Shown here: positions 1-9,263 of the stretch, piece by piece | How the letters are laid out: the number at the start of each line of letters is the position of its first letter | Position numbering within the stretch: the stretch's first letter is position 1 | DNA from: an uncultured Peptoniphilaceae bacterium | GTDB taxonomy: Bacteria > Bacillota > Clostridia > Tissierellales > Peptoniphilaceae | Direction of reading: 5' to 3' | DNA length: 64,000 nucleotides | Assembly: GCA_943912255.1 (NCBI GenBank) | Contig: CALTTP010000006.1 | Coordinates: 59,557 to 123,556, forward strand | Translations under genes and position numbers: made by a program | Notes under the pieces: model-generated | Seen by the model: the letters and a program-made list of their open reading frames with translations, nothing else | Told to the model about the DNA's origin: nothing | Databases searched by the model: none

Positions 1-1
1 G

Positions 2-898
2 GAAAGGTACAATAGCTTATCAAGTTATCTTAAAAAGACATATGGTGAAAAGATTCTTAAGGTTTCTATTGATGCAGGATTCACCTGTCCCAATAGGGTA
101 AATGGAAATAGGGGATGTATCTTTTGTAGTGAAGACGGTGCTGGAGAATTTTCTGGTTCTAGAAATCTATCTATTACAGAGCAGATCGACTCTCAAATCA
201 AATTTTTAGAACACAAGAGTAAATCATCTAAGTATATAGCTTATTTTCAGTCTTTTACAAATACCTATGGAACTCCTGAAAGTCTAAAAGAGAAGTACTA
301 TGAGGCAATAAGGCATCCTAATATTGTGGGAATTGCAATTGCAACAAGACCTGATTGTTTAGAAGATGAGGTATTGGATGTTTTGGAAGAAATTTCAAAG
401 TCCACTAATTTGTGGGTAGAGCTAGGATTTCAAACTTCTAAGGAATCAACAGAAAAGTTAATCAATCGCGGGTATAACAATCCAGTTTTTCAAAAAGGGG
501 TAATGTCACTACATAGACGGGGAATCAAAACTGTAGCCCATATAATTTTTGGATTACCTTTTGAAAGTCATGAAGATTGGATGGAGACTGTAAGGTTTGT
601 TAACGCTTTGCCTATTTGGGGAATAAAGTTTCACAGCCTCTACATATATAAGGATAGCTTGATATATGAATACTACTTAAACAATAGGTTTAAGATTTTA
701 CAAAGGGATGAATATATAGATGGAGTTTGTGATGCCATATCTATTTTATCTAAGGATGTTGTAATTCATAGGCTTACTGGCGATCCAGACAAGGATAAGT
801 TGTTTTTGCCAAAATGGCCTGTGGACAAGATTAGGGTAATAGGAACAATTAATAAAGAATTAAAAGAAAGGAATATTTTCCAGGGTGCTAAACCCTAG
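2..898 (+). CDS. Radical SAM protein, TIGR01212/YhcC-like (5' partial)
   Basis: The reading frame is open from base 2, so only a few N-terminal residues are missing. An early cysteine cluster, C-x9-C-x2-C (CPNRVNGNRGC followed by IFC), is the radical SAM 4Fe-4S motif as spaced in the TIGR01212 family. Further on are TRPDCL and the ELGFQT/HIIFGLPFE segments typical of the radical SAM barrel. The family's substrate is not known to me; it is a cytosolic Fe-S enzyme expected to cleave S-adenosylmethionine. The gene ends just before the RBS of the activase gene, so the two probably share a transcript. Confidence 0.85.
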   Translation, partial: ERYNSLSSYLKKTYGEKILKVSIDAGFTCPNRVNGNRGCIFCSEDGAGEFSGSRNLSITEQIDSQIKFLEHKSKSSKYIAYFQSFTNTYGTPESLKEKYYEAIRHPNIVGIAIATRPDCLEDEVLDVLEEISKSTNLWVELGFQTSKESTEKLINRGYNNPVFQKGVMSLHRRGIKTVAHIIFGLPFESHEDWMETVRFVNALPIWGIKFHSLYIYKDSLIYEYYLNNRFKILQRDEYIDGVCDAISILSKDVVIHRLTGDPDKDKLFLPKWPVDKIRVIGTINKELKERNIFQGAKP

Positions 899-914
899 TA
901 CTAGGAGGTATTTT

Positions 915-3900
915 GTGATTTATCATATTGGGTTAGATGTTGGTTCCACAACTGTAAAATTGGTTGTAATGGACCAAGACAACAATCTACTTTATCGTGA
1001 ATATAAAAGACATAAGTCAAATGTTGAAGAAACTGTAAAATCAGTAATTAAAGAGGCATACCAAGAGTTTCAAAATAGTGATGTCACTATTATGGTAACT
1101 GGTTCTGGAGGTATGTTTGTAGAAAAATATTGGGGAATTGAATTTATTCAAGAGGTGGTTTCAGGAACTACTGCAATAAAAAATTATATTCCTGAAACGG
1201 ATGTTGCCATTGAATTAGGCGGAGAAGATAGTAAGATAACCTATATTTCTGGAAATATTGAACAGAGGATGAACTCCATTTGCGCTGGTGGAACTGGAGC
1301 CTTTATAGACCAAATGGCTTCCCTTATAGAAACCAATGCAACGGGACTAAATGAATATGCTAAGAACTATAAAAATATTTACTCAATTGCTTCTAGATGT
1401 GGAGTGTTTGCTAAGACGGATATCCAGGCTCTTATTAACCAAGGAGCATCTAAGGAAGATATTTCCGTTTCGGTTTTACAATCTGTTGTAAACCAAACTA
1501 TATCCAACTTGGCATGTGGAAGGCCAATTAAAGGCAATATTGCTTTGTTGGGAGGCCCTTTACACTTTTTGGATCAATTGGCTCAAAGATTTAAAGAGAC
1601 TTTGGGAGAAGATAGCAATAAATTTTTAGTTCCTGAAAATTCCGAAGTCTTTGTGGCTCTAGGAGCAGCCCTTGCTTCAAAGGAACTTAAACCTGTTAGT
1701 TTCAAAGAAATCTTAGACAGGGTCAACCAAAAGGTGGACATTCAAGTGGATGAGGAATCTACTTTAGAGCCTCTATTTAAGAACGAAGAAGAGTATCGTG
1801 AATTTTTAGAGGAACATAAAGGAAAGAAGAAAGACCATAAGGATATTAGTGAATATGAAGGACCTTGTTATCTGGGTATTGATGCAGGATCAACTACATC
1901 TAAAGTGGTTTTAATTGACAAAGAGGACAATATTCTCTACACCCAGTATGGAAATAACTATGGCAAGCCATTGGAACTTATTGTAGATGTATTAAAGGAC
2001 ATTTACTCTAAATTAAATCCCAAGGCTAAAATAGAATGTGCAGGGATTACTGGTTATGGCGAAGATTTTATAAAGGCTGCCCTAAATGTGGATATAGGTG
2101 AAATTGAAACCCTTGCTCATTATAAAGCTGCTTCATACTTTAGAAAAGACGTGGACTTTATTTTGGATATAGGTGGCCAGGATATGAAGGCTATGCATAT
2201 TTCCGAAGGTATTATTGACTCTATTCAGTTAAATGAGGCTTGTTCTTCTGGTTGTGGTTCCTTTGTTGAAACTTTTGCAAAATCTTTAGGTTATACTGTA
2301 GAAGAATTTCAAGATGAGGCCGTTAAGTCTAAAAATCCTGTGGACTTAGGTTCTAGATGTACTGTGTTTATGAACTCTAAGGTAAAACAGGCACAAAAGG
2401 AAGGGGCTTCGGTGCCGGATATTGCAGCTGGACTTTGCTATTCTGTAATAAAAAATGCAATCCAAAAGGTTATTAAAGTAAGGGACCCTGAGAAGTTAGG
2501 AGAGAGTATTGTAGTTCAAGGGGGTACTTTCTATGGGGATGGCGTTTTAAGAGCTTTTGAAAAAGTTACTGGTAGAAAGGCTGTAAGACCTGAAATAGCA
2601 GGCCTTATGGGGGCTATGGGAATGGCTCTTTATGCTAAGGAAAAATCTACTGGTTCTTCAACTTTACTTAATTTAGATGAGCTTAATAAATTTACCTATA
2701 GTCAAAAGAACACCCAATGTAATCTATGTAGTAACCACTGTAAGCTATCTATAAATATCTTTAACAATGGAAAGAGATATGTTACGGGAAATAGATGTGA
2801 AAGAGGTGCTGGTATTCAAATTGACAAGGATAATAAGCTACCTAATTTATATGAATACAAGTACAATAGGCTTTTCAATTACTATACTCCCCTTTCAGCA
2901 GAGAAGAGTACTAGGGGAAAGGTAGGTATCCCAAGGGTTTTAAATATGTATGAAAATTATCCTCTATGGTTTACTTTCTTTACCTCTTTAGGATATGAAG
3001 TGGTCCTTTCGGATAAGTCTAGTAGAGAGATATATGAAAAGGGAATTGCTTCCATTACCAGTGAAACAGCATGTTTTCCTGCAAAGATGGTCCATGGCCA
3101 CATTGAAAATTTAATTGAAAAGGGAGTTAAGTTTATATTCTACCCTTCAATTTTCTATGAAAAGCAGGAATTTGAAAATGTTGACAATAATATAAATTGT
3201 CCAGTGGTTACAGGATATACTGAAGTAATTAAAAATAATTTGGAAAACTTGGAAGAAGAACAAGTTAAATTTATGAATCCTTTTCTGTCCTTACAGAATA
3301 AGAAAAAATTAGCAGACAGGCTTTTTGAAGAGCTTAAGGATGAAGGTTTTAAGAAAAGTCAGATTAACAATGCCTTAGATAGAGCTTGGGAAGAGTTTCA
3401 TGCCTTTAGGGAAGATGTGAGAATGGAAGGGCAAAAGTCTCTAAGCTATATTAGAGAAAAGGGTCTTAAAGCTATAGTACTGGCAGGTAGACCATACCAT
3501 ATAGATCCAGGTATAAACCATGGTATTCCTGAGCTTATAACTTCTTTAGGATGGGCTGTTTTATCGGAAGATTCAGTCCTTACCTATGAAGACGACATAG
3601 AAGGTAGACTAAGGGTTTTAGACCAATGGGTATACCATTCTAGGCTATATAGAGCGGCTAATGTGGTATCAGAAAGCGACGATCTACAATTGGTACAATT
3701 AAATTCCTTTGGTTGTGGAATAGATGCTGTTACAACGGATCAAGTAGCAGAAATTCTACAAAGTAAGGGAAAGATTTACACTTTAATAAAAATAGACGAG
3801 GTATCCAATCTAGGTGCCATTAAAATAAGGCTAAGGTCTTTGACTCAAGCATTAAAGGACAGAAAACCATCTTTGAAGAAGGAGGATTTCCAAATAGAAC

Positions 3901-5150
3901 CTGTGGAGTTTACAAAGGAAATGAAAAAAACTCACACTATTTTAGCTCCTCAAATGGCTCCAAATCATTTTGAGATTCTTCAGGCAGCTTTAGAGTCAGA
4001 AGGATATAAATTTGAATTTTTGAAGACTGTAGACTCAAAGGTTGTAGACGAAGGGTTAAAGTATGTTAACAACGACTCTTGTTACCCATCTATAACCGTA
4101 GTAGGGCAAATGATGGAAGCTGTTAAGTCAGGCCGTTATGACACCGATAATATCTCCCTTTTAATGACTCAAACAGGAGGAGCTTGTAGAGCTTCCAACT
4201 ATGTAGGATATATAAGACGAGCTTTAGAGGAAGCGGGATATCCTCATATTCCAGTAATTGCAATTTCTGCTCAGGGAATTGAAAGTCATGAGGGCTTTGA
4301 AATATCCGTTCCTCTAGCCCATAAGTTGATATTGGCAATGTTATATGGGGACTTGTTAATGAGGGTTTCCAATGCTACTAGACCTTATGAGTTGATTGCG
4401 GGAGAGACGGATAAGTTAAAAGAAGAATGGATTGAAAAATGTCGCAGGGACATTAGAACTAAAGCAACAGGCAATTTTAAGAAAAATGTAAAAAGTATTG
4501 TAAAAGATTTTTCTGATATAAAAATAGATGAAGATAAGCGCATTCCAAAAGTTGGAATTGTTGGAGAGATTTTAGTAAAATATCTTCCAGAAGCTAACAA
4601 CAACCTACAAAAGGTTTTGGAAGAGGAAGGAAACGAGGTTGTTTTACCGGATTTAACAGATTTTCTAATGTATTGCTTGAGAAATACATCCCATAAGGCA
4701 AATCTTTTGTCCAAGAGTAAAATTTCTGCCCTAGTTTCTCAACTGGGAGTTGGTTATATTGAATATTTCAGAAGGTATGTTAGGGATGCTTTAAAAGATT
4801 CTCGCTACAATTCTCCTTTGTATATTAATGAATTGGAAGACAGGGCTGAACAAGTTGTCTCCTTGGGAAATCAATATGGAGAAGGTTGGTTATTAACGGC
4901 TGAGATGATTGAGTTGATTGAAATTGGCGCCAATAATATAGTTTGTATTCAACCTTTTGGTTGCTTGCCAAACCATATAACTGGTAAGGGTGTAATTAAG
5001 AAAGTTAGAGAGCTTTACCCAACTGCCAATATAGTGCCTATTGACTATGACCCAGGTGCAAGTGAGGTAAATCAAGTAAATAGGATAAAACTTATGTTGT
5101 CTCAGGCCAAAGAAATATTGAAAAAAACAAGTCCAATAAAGGAAATGTAG
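915..5150 (+). CDS. Giant fused acyl-CoA dehydratase activase / 2-hydroxyacyl-CoA dehydratase-like protein
   Basis: The 1411-residue protein carries two BadF/BadG/BcrA-type ATPase (ASKHA) domains in tandem, then a Cys-containing region and a dehydratase-like C-terminal part. The first ATPase has GLDVGSTTVK at residues 6-15 and CAGGTGAF; the second has GIDAGSTTSK near residue 322 and CSSGCGSF, a likely Fe-S ligand site. A cluster CNLCSNHC lies near residue 601 and GRPYHIDPG near 857. I start it at GTG 915 because AGGAGG at 903-908 sits 6 bases upstream; an ATG at 885 in the same frame overlaps the previous gene and has no RBS. Small activases drive ATP-dependent electron transfer to 2-hydroxyacyl-CoA dehydratases; the role of this long fused form, common in anaerobic Bacillota, is not established. 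It is followed by a terminator. Confidence 0.85.
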   Translation: MIYHIGLDVGSTTVKLVVMDQDNNLLYREYKRHKSNVEETVKSVIKEAYQEFQNSDVTIMVTGSGGMFVEKYWGIEFIQEVVSGTTAIKNYIPETDVAIELGGEDSKITYISGNIEQRMNSICAGGTGAFIDQMASLIETNATGLNEYAKNYKNIYSIASRCGVFAKTDIQALINQGASKEDISVSVLQSVVNQTISNLACGRPIKGNIALLGGPLHFLDQLAQRFKETLGEDSNKFLVPENSEVFVALGAALASKELKPVSFKEILDRVNQKVDIQVDEESTLEPLFKNEEEYREFLEEHKGKKKDHKDISEYEGPCYLGIDAGSTTSKVVLIDKEDNILYTQYGNNYGKPLELIVDVLKDIYSKLNPKAKIECAGITGYGEDFIKAALNVDIGEIETLAHYKAASYFRKDVDFILDIGGQDMKAMHISEGIIDSIQLNEACSSGCGSFVETFAKSLGYTVEEFQDEAVKSKNPVDLGSRCTVFMNSKVKQAQKEGASVPDIAAGLCYSVIKNAIQKVIKVRDPEKLGESIVVQGGTFYGDGVLRAFEKVTGRKAVRPEIAGLMGAMGMALYAKEKSTGSSTLLNLDELNKFTYSQKNTQCNLCSNHCKLSINIFNNGKRYVTGNRCERGAGIQIDKDNKLPNLYEYKYNRLFNYYTPLSAEKSTRGKVGIPRVLNMYENYPLWFTFFTSLGYEVVLSDKSSREIYEKGIASITSETACFPAKMVHGHIENLIEKGVKFIFYPSIFYEKQEFENVDNNINCPVVTGYTEVIKNNLENLEEEQVKFMNPFLSLQNKKKLADRLFEELKDEGFKKSQINNALDRAWEEFHAFREDVRMEGQKSLSYIREKGLKAIVLAGRPYHIDPGINHGIPELITSLGWAVLSEDSVLTYEDDIEGRLRVLDQWVYHSRLYRAANVVSESDDLQLVQLNSFGCGIDAVTTDQVAEILQSKGKIYTLIKIDEVSNLGAIKIRLRSLTQALKDRKPSLKKEDFQIEPVEFTKEMKKTHTILAPQMAPNHFEILQAALESEGYKFEFLKTVDSKVVDEGLKYVNNDSCYPSITVVGQMMEAVKSGRYDTDNISLLMTQTGGACRASNYVGYIRRALEEAGYPHIPVIAISAQGIESHEGFEISVPLAHKLILAMLYGDLLMRVSNATRPYELIAGETDKLKEEWIEKCRRDIRTKATGNFKKNVKSIVKDFSDIKIDEDKRIPKVGIVGEILVKYLPEANNNLQKVLEEEGNEVVLPDLTDFLMYCLRNTSHKANLLSKSKISALVSQLGVGYIEYFRRYVRDALKDSRYNSPLYINELEDRAEQVVSLGNQYGEGWLLTAEMIELIEIGANNIVCIQPFGCLPNHITGKGVIKKVRELYPTANIVPIDYDPGASEVNQVNRIKLMLSQAKEILKKTSPIKEM

Positions 5151-5176
5151 AAAAATTGTAACTTTTCAGAGGATAT

Positions 5177-5202
5177 AATCGGGTGTAAAAGCCCGATTTT
5201 TC
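5177..5202 (+). terminator. Intrinsic terminator after the activase gene
   Basis: A 7-bp stem (AATCGGG with CCCGATT) closes a loop of about 8 bases and is followed by a T-rich run. It lies 27 bases after the stop codon. Confidence 0.8.
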
Positions 5203-5213
5203 TATTTTTTGTT

Positions 5214-5241
5214 TTGTAAAAAAACTCTTCAGTGGTATAAT
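5214..5241 (+). promoter_or_regulatory. Probable sigma-A promoter of the LCP gene
   Basis: TATAAT at 5236-5241 follows a weak -35 (TTGTAA, 5214-5219) with a 16-base spacer. It lies between the terminator and the LCP gene. Confidence 0.55.
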
Positions 5242-5273
5242 TAATTAGAACATTTTGAAAATGTGGAGGAAAC

Positions 5274-6458
5274 ATGAAAGTTAGATCAATAATAATATTT
5301 TTAGTCTCTGTACTTATTTTCGGTGGAGCTTACTTTGTCTTTAGTGAATTTAAGGACATACAGGCTAGATCCACTGTGGAAATTGACGGTTCTGATATTG
5401 GAACCAATAATAAAATCGAACATAATCTTGAAGATAACCTATTCTTTTTATTGGTAGGAGTAGATAAAAATGTGGATGTGCAAGGAGCAGACCAAGACAA
5501 CCACGTTAGAACTGATACAATGATGTTAGTTAATGTAAATTTTAAAACTGGTGAAATCAATACTGTTTCTATTCCAAGAGATACTAAAGTGGAATATGAT
5601 AATCGTGAAGTTAAGATAAACGCCGCCCATGCTTATGACGGTATCACTGGCGCTTTAAAGGCCGTTAGAGAACTTACTGGCCTTGATGTAGATTATTATA
5701 TGAGTGTGGACTATGACGCTGTTTCAAGGATTGTTGAAGCTGTGGGAGGAGTGGAAGTTGACTCTCCAGTGGAATTAAATGTCCCTGAAATAAACTTATA
5801 TATTCCTAAAGGAAAATCCACTTTGAATGGTCAACAAGCTCTTTACTTCGTAAGGGCAAGGGAACTTTTACAGTCAGGAACAGACTTGGAAAGGGTTCAA
5901 AACCAACAATATTTCCTTAAACAGTTAATGGCAGCAGTTTTAAAACCATCTAATATTATGAATATTGGAAATATCCTAGATGTTTATAAGAAGAATGTGA
6001 AAACAAATATAGACATGGGAAACTTGGGATCAGTTGCATTAAAGGCGATTAATTTTAATAAGGACAAGTTACATTCTTATACTTTAGAGGGAACTACTGG
6101 TGATGAGTATACTCCAGATGGTGTGAGAATAGCTTATTTCTATGCTGATGAGAAAAAGATGAACAAACTGTTCTCAGATATCTTCCAAGATTATTTTATA
6201 AACAAAAACGATGTTAATAAATATAAATACGATTCTGAAGCTGATTATGGCGATGAATTTGATGAAAACCCAAGTTATAATGAGGAGGATGATGAGGACA
6301 ATTCCTATAATTCCAAGTATTATAACAACAATAACAACAATAACAACAATAACAATAATAATTACAACGACTATAACAATGGGGAAGACAAATATTATAA
6401 TAACAACGGAAATGGAAATAATGGTTATTATAATAATGGCAATAATGACAACTATTAA
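5274..6458 (+). CDS. LytR-CpsA-Psr (LCP) family cell-wall polymer ligase
   Basis: LCP proteins transfer undecaprenyl-linked anionic polymers to peptidoglycan on the outer membrane face. The 394-residue protein has one N-terminal membrane segment (about residues 5-24). An LCP domain with RTDTMM, SIPRDT and DLERVQNQQ (the conserved Arg/Asp region) follows at about residues 75-230. The last 60 or so residues are extremely rich in Asn, Tyr, Asp and Gly, including a run of 13 Asn, and look like a disordered tail. GGAGGA at 5265-5270 supports the ATG at 5274. It may form an operon with fni downstream, only about 40 bases away. Confidence 0.85.
   Translation: MKVRSIIIFLVSVLIFGGAYFVFSEFKDIQARSTVEIDGSDIGTNNKIEHNLEDNLFFLLVGVDKNVDVQGADQDNHVRTDTMMLVNVNFKTGEINTVSIPRDTKVEYDNREVKINAAHAYDGITGALKAVRELTGLDVDYYMSVDYDAVSRIVEAVGGVEVDSPVELNVPEINLYIPKGKSTLNGQQALYFVRARELLQSGTDLERVQNQQYFLKQLMAAVLKPSNIMNIGNILDVYKKNVKTNIDMGNLGSVALKAINFNKDKLHSYTLEGTTGDEYTPDGVRIAYFYADEKKMNKLFSDIFQDYFINKNDVNKYKYDSEADYGDEFDENPSYNEEDDEDNSYNSKYYNNNNNNNNNNNNNYNDYNNGEDKYYNNNGNGNNGYYNNGNNDNY
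6324..6362 (+). repeat. AAC/AAT trinucleotide repeat coding poly-Asn
   Basis: Thirteen consecutive Asn codons (mixed AAC and AAT) lie in the tail of the LCP gene. The array could vary in length by slippage without shifting the frame. Confidence 0.8.
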
Positions 6459-6497
6459 TCTTAAAGATGAGGTTAAATGTTTAGAATTGAGGGAAAT

Positions 6498-7514
6498 ATG
6501 AGATTAGAGCGAAAGAAAGAACATGTTGAAAGCTATTTAAAAACTGGATACAAAGGGGATAATCTCTTTAAGGACATATATATTGAGAATAATTCTTTGC
6601 CTGGCTTTGATTTTAATGAAATTGACACTAAGGTGAAATTTCTTGGAAAGGTAGTAAATTTCCCGTTAATGATAAATGCAATGACTGGTGGTGGGGAGGA
6701 GTTAAGTACTATTAATGAGGACTTGGCTCGCATTGCTAGAGATTTTAAGATTCCCATGGCCGTTGGATCTCAAACCATAGGATTGGAGTATCCAGAATCT
6801 AGAGAATCCTTCAAAATAGCTAGAGATATCATTGGAGAAGAGGGCATATTGATTGGTAATCTGTCTGCAACTTCTACTTTAGAAGAACTTGAAGAAGCCA
6901 GGGAAATGATAGATGCCGATGCTATGCAACTTCATTTAAATGTATGTCAAGAGCTGTTCATGGAAGAAGGGGATAGAACTTTTTCCAATCTGGAAAAGAA
7001 TATATCCTATCTTGTAGAGAATTTTAAAAAGCCTATTATTGTAAAAGAAGTGGGTTTTGGAATTTCTTCAAAGGTTGCAAGAAAGCTTTTGAATGCAGGT
7101 GTAGAATATATAGACGTAGCTGGTTCTGGTGGAACAAACTTTATTGAAATTGAAGATATGAGAAATTTTAATAAGGACTATTCAGATATGTACAATTGGG
7201 GTATTCCTACAGCTAAAGTTTTATATGACTGTAAAAAGGAAGCTCCGGGGGCCTTTTATGTTAGCAGTGGTGGAGTAAACACAGCTGACAGTATTATAAA
7301 GTCATTTATTCTCGGCGCAGATTTTACTGCTGTAAGTGGAGAGGTTTTAAGATATTTGATGCATGGTGGTTTCAATGTGGCAAGGGACTATATTGAAAGT
7401 ACTATAGAGAAATCTAAGATTATGATGATGTTAATAGGTGTAAAAAAGATAGATCAGCTTAAAAATGTAGATTATGTTATTACTGGAAAGTTAAAGGAAT
7501 TGATTACAAGATAG
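6498..7514 (+). CDS. fni: Type 2 isopentenyl-diphosphate delta-isomerase
   Basis: This FMN/NADPH-dependent enzyme interconverts isopentenyl and dimethylallyl diphosphate for isoprenoid synthesis. Family signs are the N-terminal RKKEHVE, INAMTGGGEE, VGSQ, NLSAT, KEVGFGIS, DVAGSGGTNF and the C-terminal SSGGVNTADS. I prefer ATG 6498: GAGGG lies just upstream and the protein then begins MRLERKKEH, as is usual for the family. An in-frame ATG at 6477 would add 7 residues. It is followed by a strong terminator region shared with the convergent gene. Confidence 0.9.
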   Translation: MRLERKKEHVESYLKTGYKGDNLFKDIYIENNSLPGFDFNEIDTKVKFLGKVVNFPLMINAMTGGGEELSTINEDLARIARDFKIPMAVGSQTIGLEYPESRESFKIARDIIGEEGILIGNLSATSTLEELEEAREMIDADAMQLHLNVCQELFMEEGDRTFSNLEKNISYLVENFKKPIIVKEVGFGISSKVARKLLNAGVEYIDVAGSGGTNFIEIEDMRNFNKDYSDMYNWGIPTAKVLYDCKKEAPGAFYVSSGGVNTADSIIKSFILGADFTAVSGEVLRYLMHGGFNVARDYIESTIEKSKIMMMLIGVKKIDQLKNVDYVITGKLKELITR

Positions 7515-7538
7515 TAATCATTAAAATTTTTAAATACT

Positions 7539-7607
7539 AATAACCCCAATATTCAAGAGTTGAGTGTTGGGGTTATTTTAAAAGGAACACCTAAATAATA
7601 GGTGTTT
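7539..7607. terminator. Two hairpins between convergent genes (bidirectional terminator)
   Basis: A long hairpin pairs ATAACCCCAA with TTGGGGTTAT (about 7539-7577), with further pairing inside. A second pairs AACACCTA with TAGGTGTT (7586-7606) and is followed by T residues. They separate fni from the reverse-strand gene that ends at 7619. Confidence 0.8.
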
Positions 7608-7618
7608 TTATATTTTAT

Positions 7619-8296
7619 TTATCTTACTTCTCTATAGGACTGCATTACTGAAGAAAAAATATCTGCACTGGAAGGCGGAGTATAGGTGATTGCATTTGCT
7701 CCTGCCTGTATTGTTTCCATTATGGATTCTTCAGTTTTACCTCCTGTGGCTATTATAGGAAAGTCTATTCCAAATATATCCCTTACCTTTTTTACTATGG
7801 CAACGGTGTTTTTTCCTCCGGAAATATTAAAAATTTGTGCTCCCGCCTTGACTTTACCTTCAAAGTCATCATTTTCTGATACTACTGTTGCTATTACTGG
7901 AATATCTAGAGCATCGGATATTTCATGGATGACCTCATTTTGAATTGGAGCGTTTACCACTACTCCATAGGCACCTAGAAGTTCAGCTTGTAGGGCAAGA
8001 TAAACCGATCTATTACCAGATGTCAACCCTCCGCCTACTCCTATAAATAGAGGCACGAAAGATGCGGACATCAAAGCCTGAGTAATGGTTAAAGTCGGTG
8101 TAAAGGGATAGACAGCCATAACTGCGTCTGGATTACTGTTTTGAATTACTGCTATATCTGTAGAAAATATAAGGGATTTAATCCTCTTATTCAATATGAT
8201 TATGCCGCTGGCATTTCTAATAACTTTTGGCAACTGAACAGATCGTCTTCTTAAAACCGATTCTACTTCAGGAATATATACTTCTCTTTTCATCAT
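7619..8296 (-). CDS. TIM-barrel protein of unknown function
   Basis: The 225-residue cytosolic protein has Gly-rich phosphate-binding-like turns: GVGGGLTSGNRS, NISGGKNT and a late IATGGKTEESI followed by AGANAITYTPP. These resemble the phosphate loops of ThiG/IMPDH-like barrels. Relatives are often annotated simply as hydrolases; I do not recognise a specific reaction. The start ATG at 8296 (reverse strand) has a good AGGAGGT RBS at about 8299-8305. It is transcribed alone, divergently from rpsF. Confidence 0.6.
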   Translation of the reverse strand: MMKREVYIPEVESVLRRRSVQLPKVIRNASGIIILNKRIKSLIFSTDIAVIQNSNPDAVMAVYPFTPTLTITQALMSASFVPLFIGVGGGLTSGNRSVYLALQAELLGAYGVVVNAPIQNEVIHEISDALDIPVIATVVSENDDFEGKVKAGAQIFNISGGKNTVAIVKKVRDIFGIDFPIIATGGKTEESIMETIQAGANAITYTPPSSADIFSSVMQSYREVR

Positions 8297-8317
8297 TACC
8301 TCCTTACTTACTCCTTG

Positions 8318-8346
8318 ATTATACCACCTTATTTAATTTAATTAAA
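8318..8346 (-). promoter_or_regulatory. Possible promoter of the TIM-barrel gene
   Basis: On the reverse strand TATAAT lies at 8323-8318, about 20 bases upstream of the RBS. The -35 region is weak. Confidence 0.45.
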
Positions 8347-8351
8347 TATAT

Positions 8352-8380
8352 TTGAAAAGTCAGTCCAATTGTGGTAATAT
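8352..8380 (+). promoter_or_regulatory. Promoter of rpsF-ssb-rpsR
   Basis: TTGAAA (8352-8357) and TAATAT (8375-8380) are separated by 17 bases, ahead of a short leader with a hairpin. Confidence 0.7.
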
Positions 8381-8397
8381 ACTTAAGTAATCCTTGC

Positions 8398-8416
8398 CAC
8401 ATATGATAGATATGTG
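8398..8416 (+). promoter_or_regulatory. Hairpin in the rpsF leader
   Basis: A perfect 7-bp stem, CACATAT with ATATGTG, around a 5-base loop lies about 20 bases before the RBS. In many bacteria an S6:S18 complex binds an rpsF leader hairpin to autoregulate the operon. The position fits, but I could not confirm the consensus motif. Confidence 0.4.
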
Positions 8417-8445
8417 AGCCAGAGTCCAAAAGGAGGTGTAATATA

Positions 8446-8730
8446 ATGAAAAATTATGAAGGAGTTATAGTTTTTAAGCCGGATCTAGAAGATGAGGCTA
8501 GAAATAAATCCCTTGATATGATCAAGAGTACTATCGAATCTAATGGTAAAGTTCTTGAGGTAGAAGAATGGGGAAATAGAAAACTAGCTTATGAAATCAA
8601 TTATATTAAAGAGGGTTATTACTGTATAATTAATTTCGAAGCAAACCCAGAGTTAATTTACGAACTACAAAGAAAATGTAAAATTGCTGATAGTATTATC
8701 AGATACATGTTCGTAGTTAAGAAAGCCTAA
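8446..8730 (+). CDS. rpsF: 30S ribosomal protein S6
   Basis: The 94-residue protein shows the S6 pattern: NYEGVIVFKPDLEDE at the start, EVEEWGNRKLAYEI in the middle and RYMFVVKK at the end. It binds 16S rRNA together with S18. A strong GGAGGTG RBS precedes the ATG. It is the first gene of the conserved rpsF-ssb-rpsR operon; ssb begins 11 bases after its stop codon. Confidence 0.95.
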   Translation: MKNYEGVIVFKPDLEDEARNKSLDMIKSTIESNGKVLEVEEWGNRKLAYEINYIKEGYYCIINFEANPELIYELQRKCKIADSIIRYMFVVKKA

Positions 8731-8741
8731 GGAGGGCAAAG

Positions 8742-9245
8742 TTGAACAGCGTTAATTTAATAGGAAGACTTACAAGAGATCCTGAACTTAGATATGCAGC
8801 TGGCTCAGGCTTAGCTATATGCAGATTCACTTTAGCAGTGGATCGAGGAATGTCTAAGGACAAGAGAATGGAAGCCCAACAAAAAGGTCAACAAACTGCT
8901 GACTTTATAGGAGTTACCGCTTTTGGTAAAACTGCTGAACTCGTTTCGACTTATATAACAAAAGGTAGAGAATTGGCTATTTCTGGAAGGATTCAAACCA
9001 GCTCTTATGATGGGCAAGATGGTAAAAGAGTTTACAGAACAGATGTAATTGCCGATAGAATTTACTTTATTGGTGGTGGCGGTTCAAATCAAAATTCGAA
9101 CCAAAACACAAGCCAAAATAATCAAAGTTTTAACCAAGGTAATAACTACAATAAAGACATTGGTTTTAGTCAAGATTTTAATGATGACGATTTTGGATTA
9201 GGTGGAGATGCTTTTCCTTTAAACGATGACGACATACCATTTTAG
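8742..9245 (+). CDS. ssb: Single-stranded DNA-binding protein
   Basis: The OB-fold domain begins NSVNLIGRLTRDPELRY and is followed by the typical RISTS/YDGQDGKRVYRTDVIAD segment (here QTSSYDGQDGK). The Gln/Asn/Gly-rich linker ends in DDDIPF, the acidic tip that recruits repair and replication proteins. It starts with TTG at 8742 behind AAGGAGG. At 167 residues it is of normal length, and it is flanked by rpsF and rpsR as in most Bacillota. Confidence 0.95.
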   Translation: MNSVNLIGRLTRDPELRYAAGSGLAICRFTLAVDRGMSKDKRMEAQQKGQQTADFIGVTAFGKTAELVSTYITKGRELAISGRIQTSSYDGQDGKRVYRTDVIADRIYFIGGGGSNQNSNQNTSQNNQSFNQGNNYNKDIGFSQDFNDDDFGLGGDAFPLNDDDIPF

Positions 9246-9263
9246 ATAAGGAGGGTACTTTAA

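Noticed and set aside
885..914. ATG 885 as start of the activase gene
   Set aside because: It precedes the AGGAGG RBS at 903-908 and overlaps the upstream gene; GTG 915 is better.
6211..6501. Ile/Thr/Met-rich frame over the poly-Asn tract
   Set aside because: It is the shifted reading of AAC/AAT repeats inside the LCP gene.
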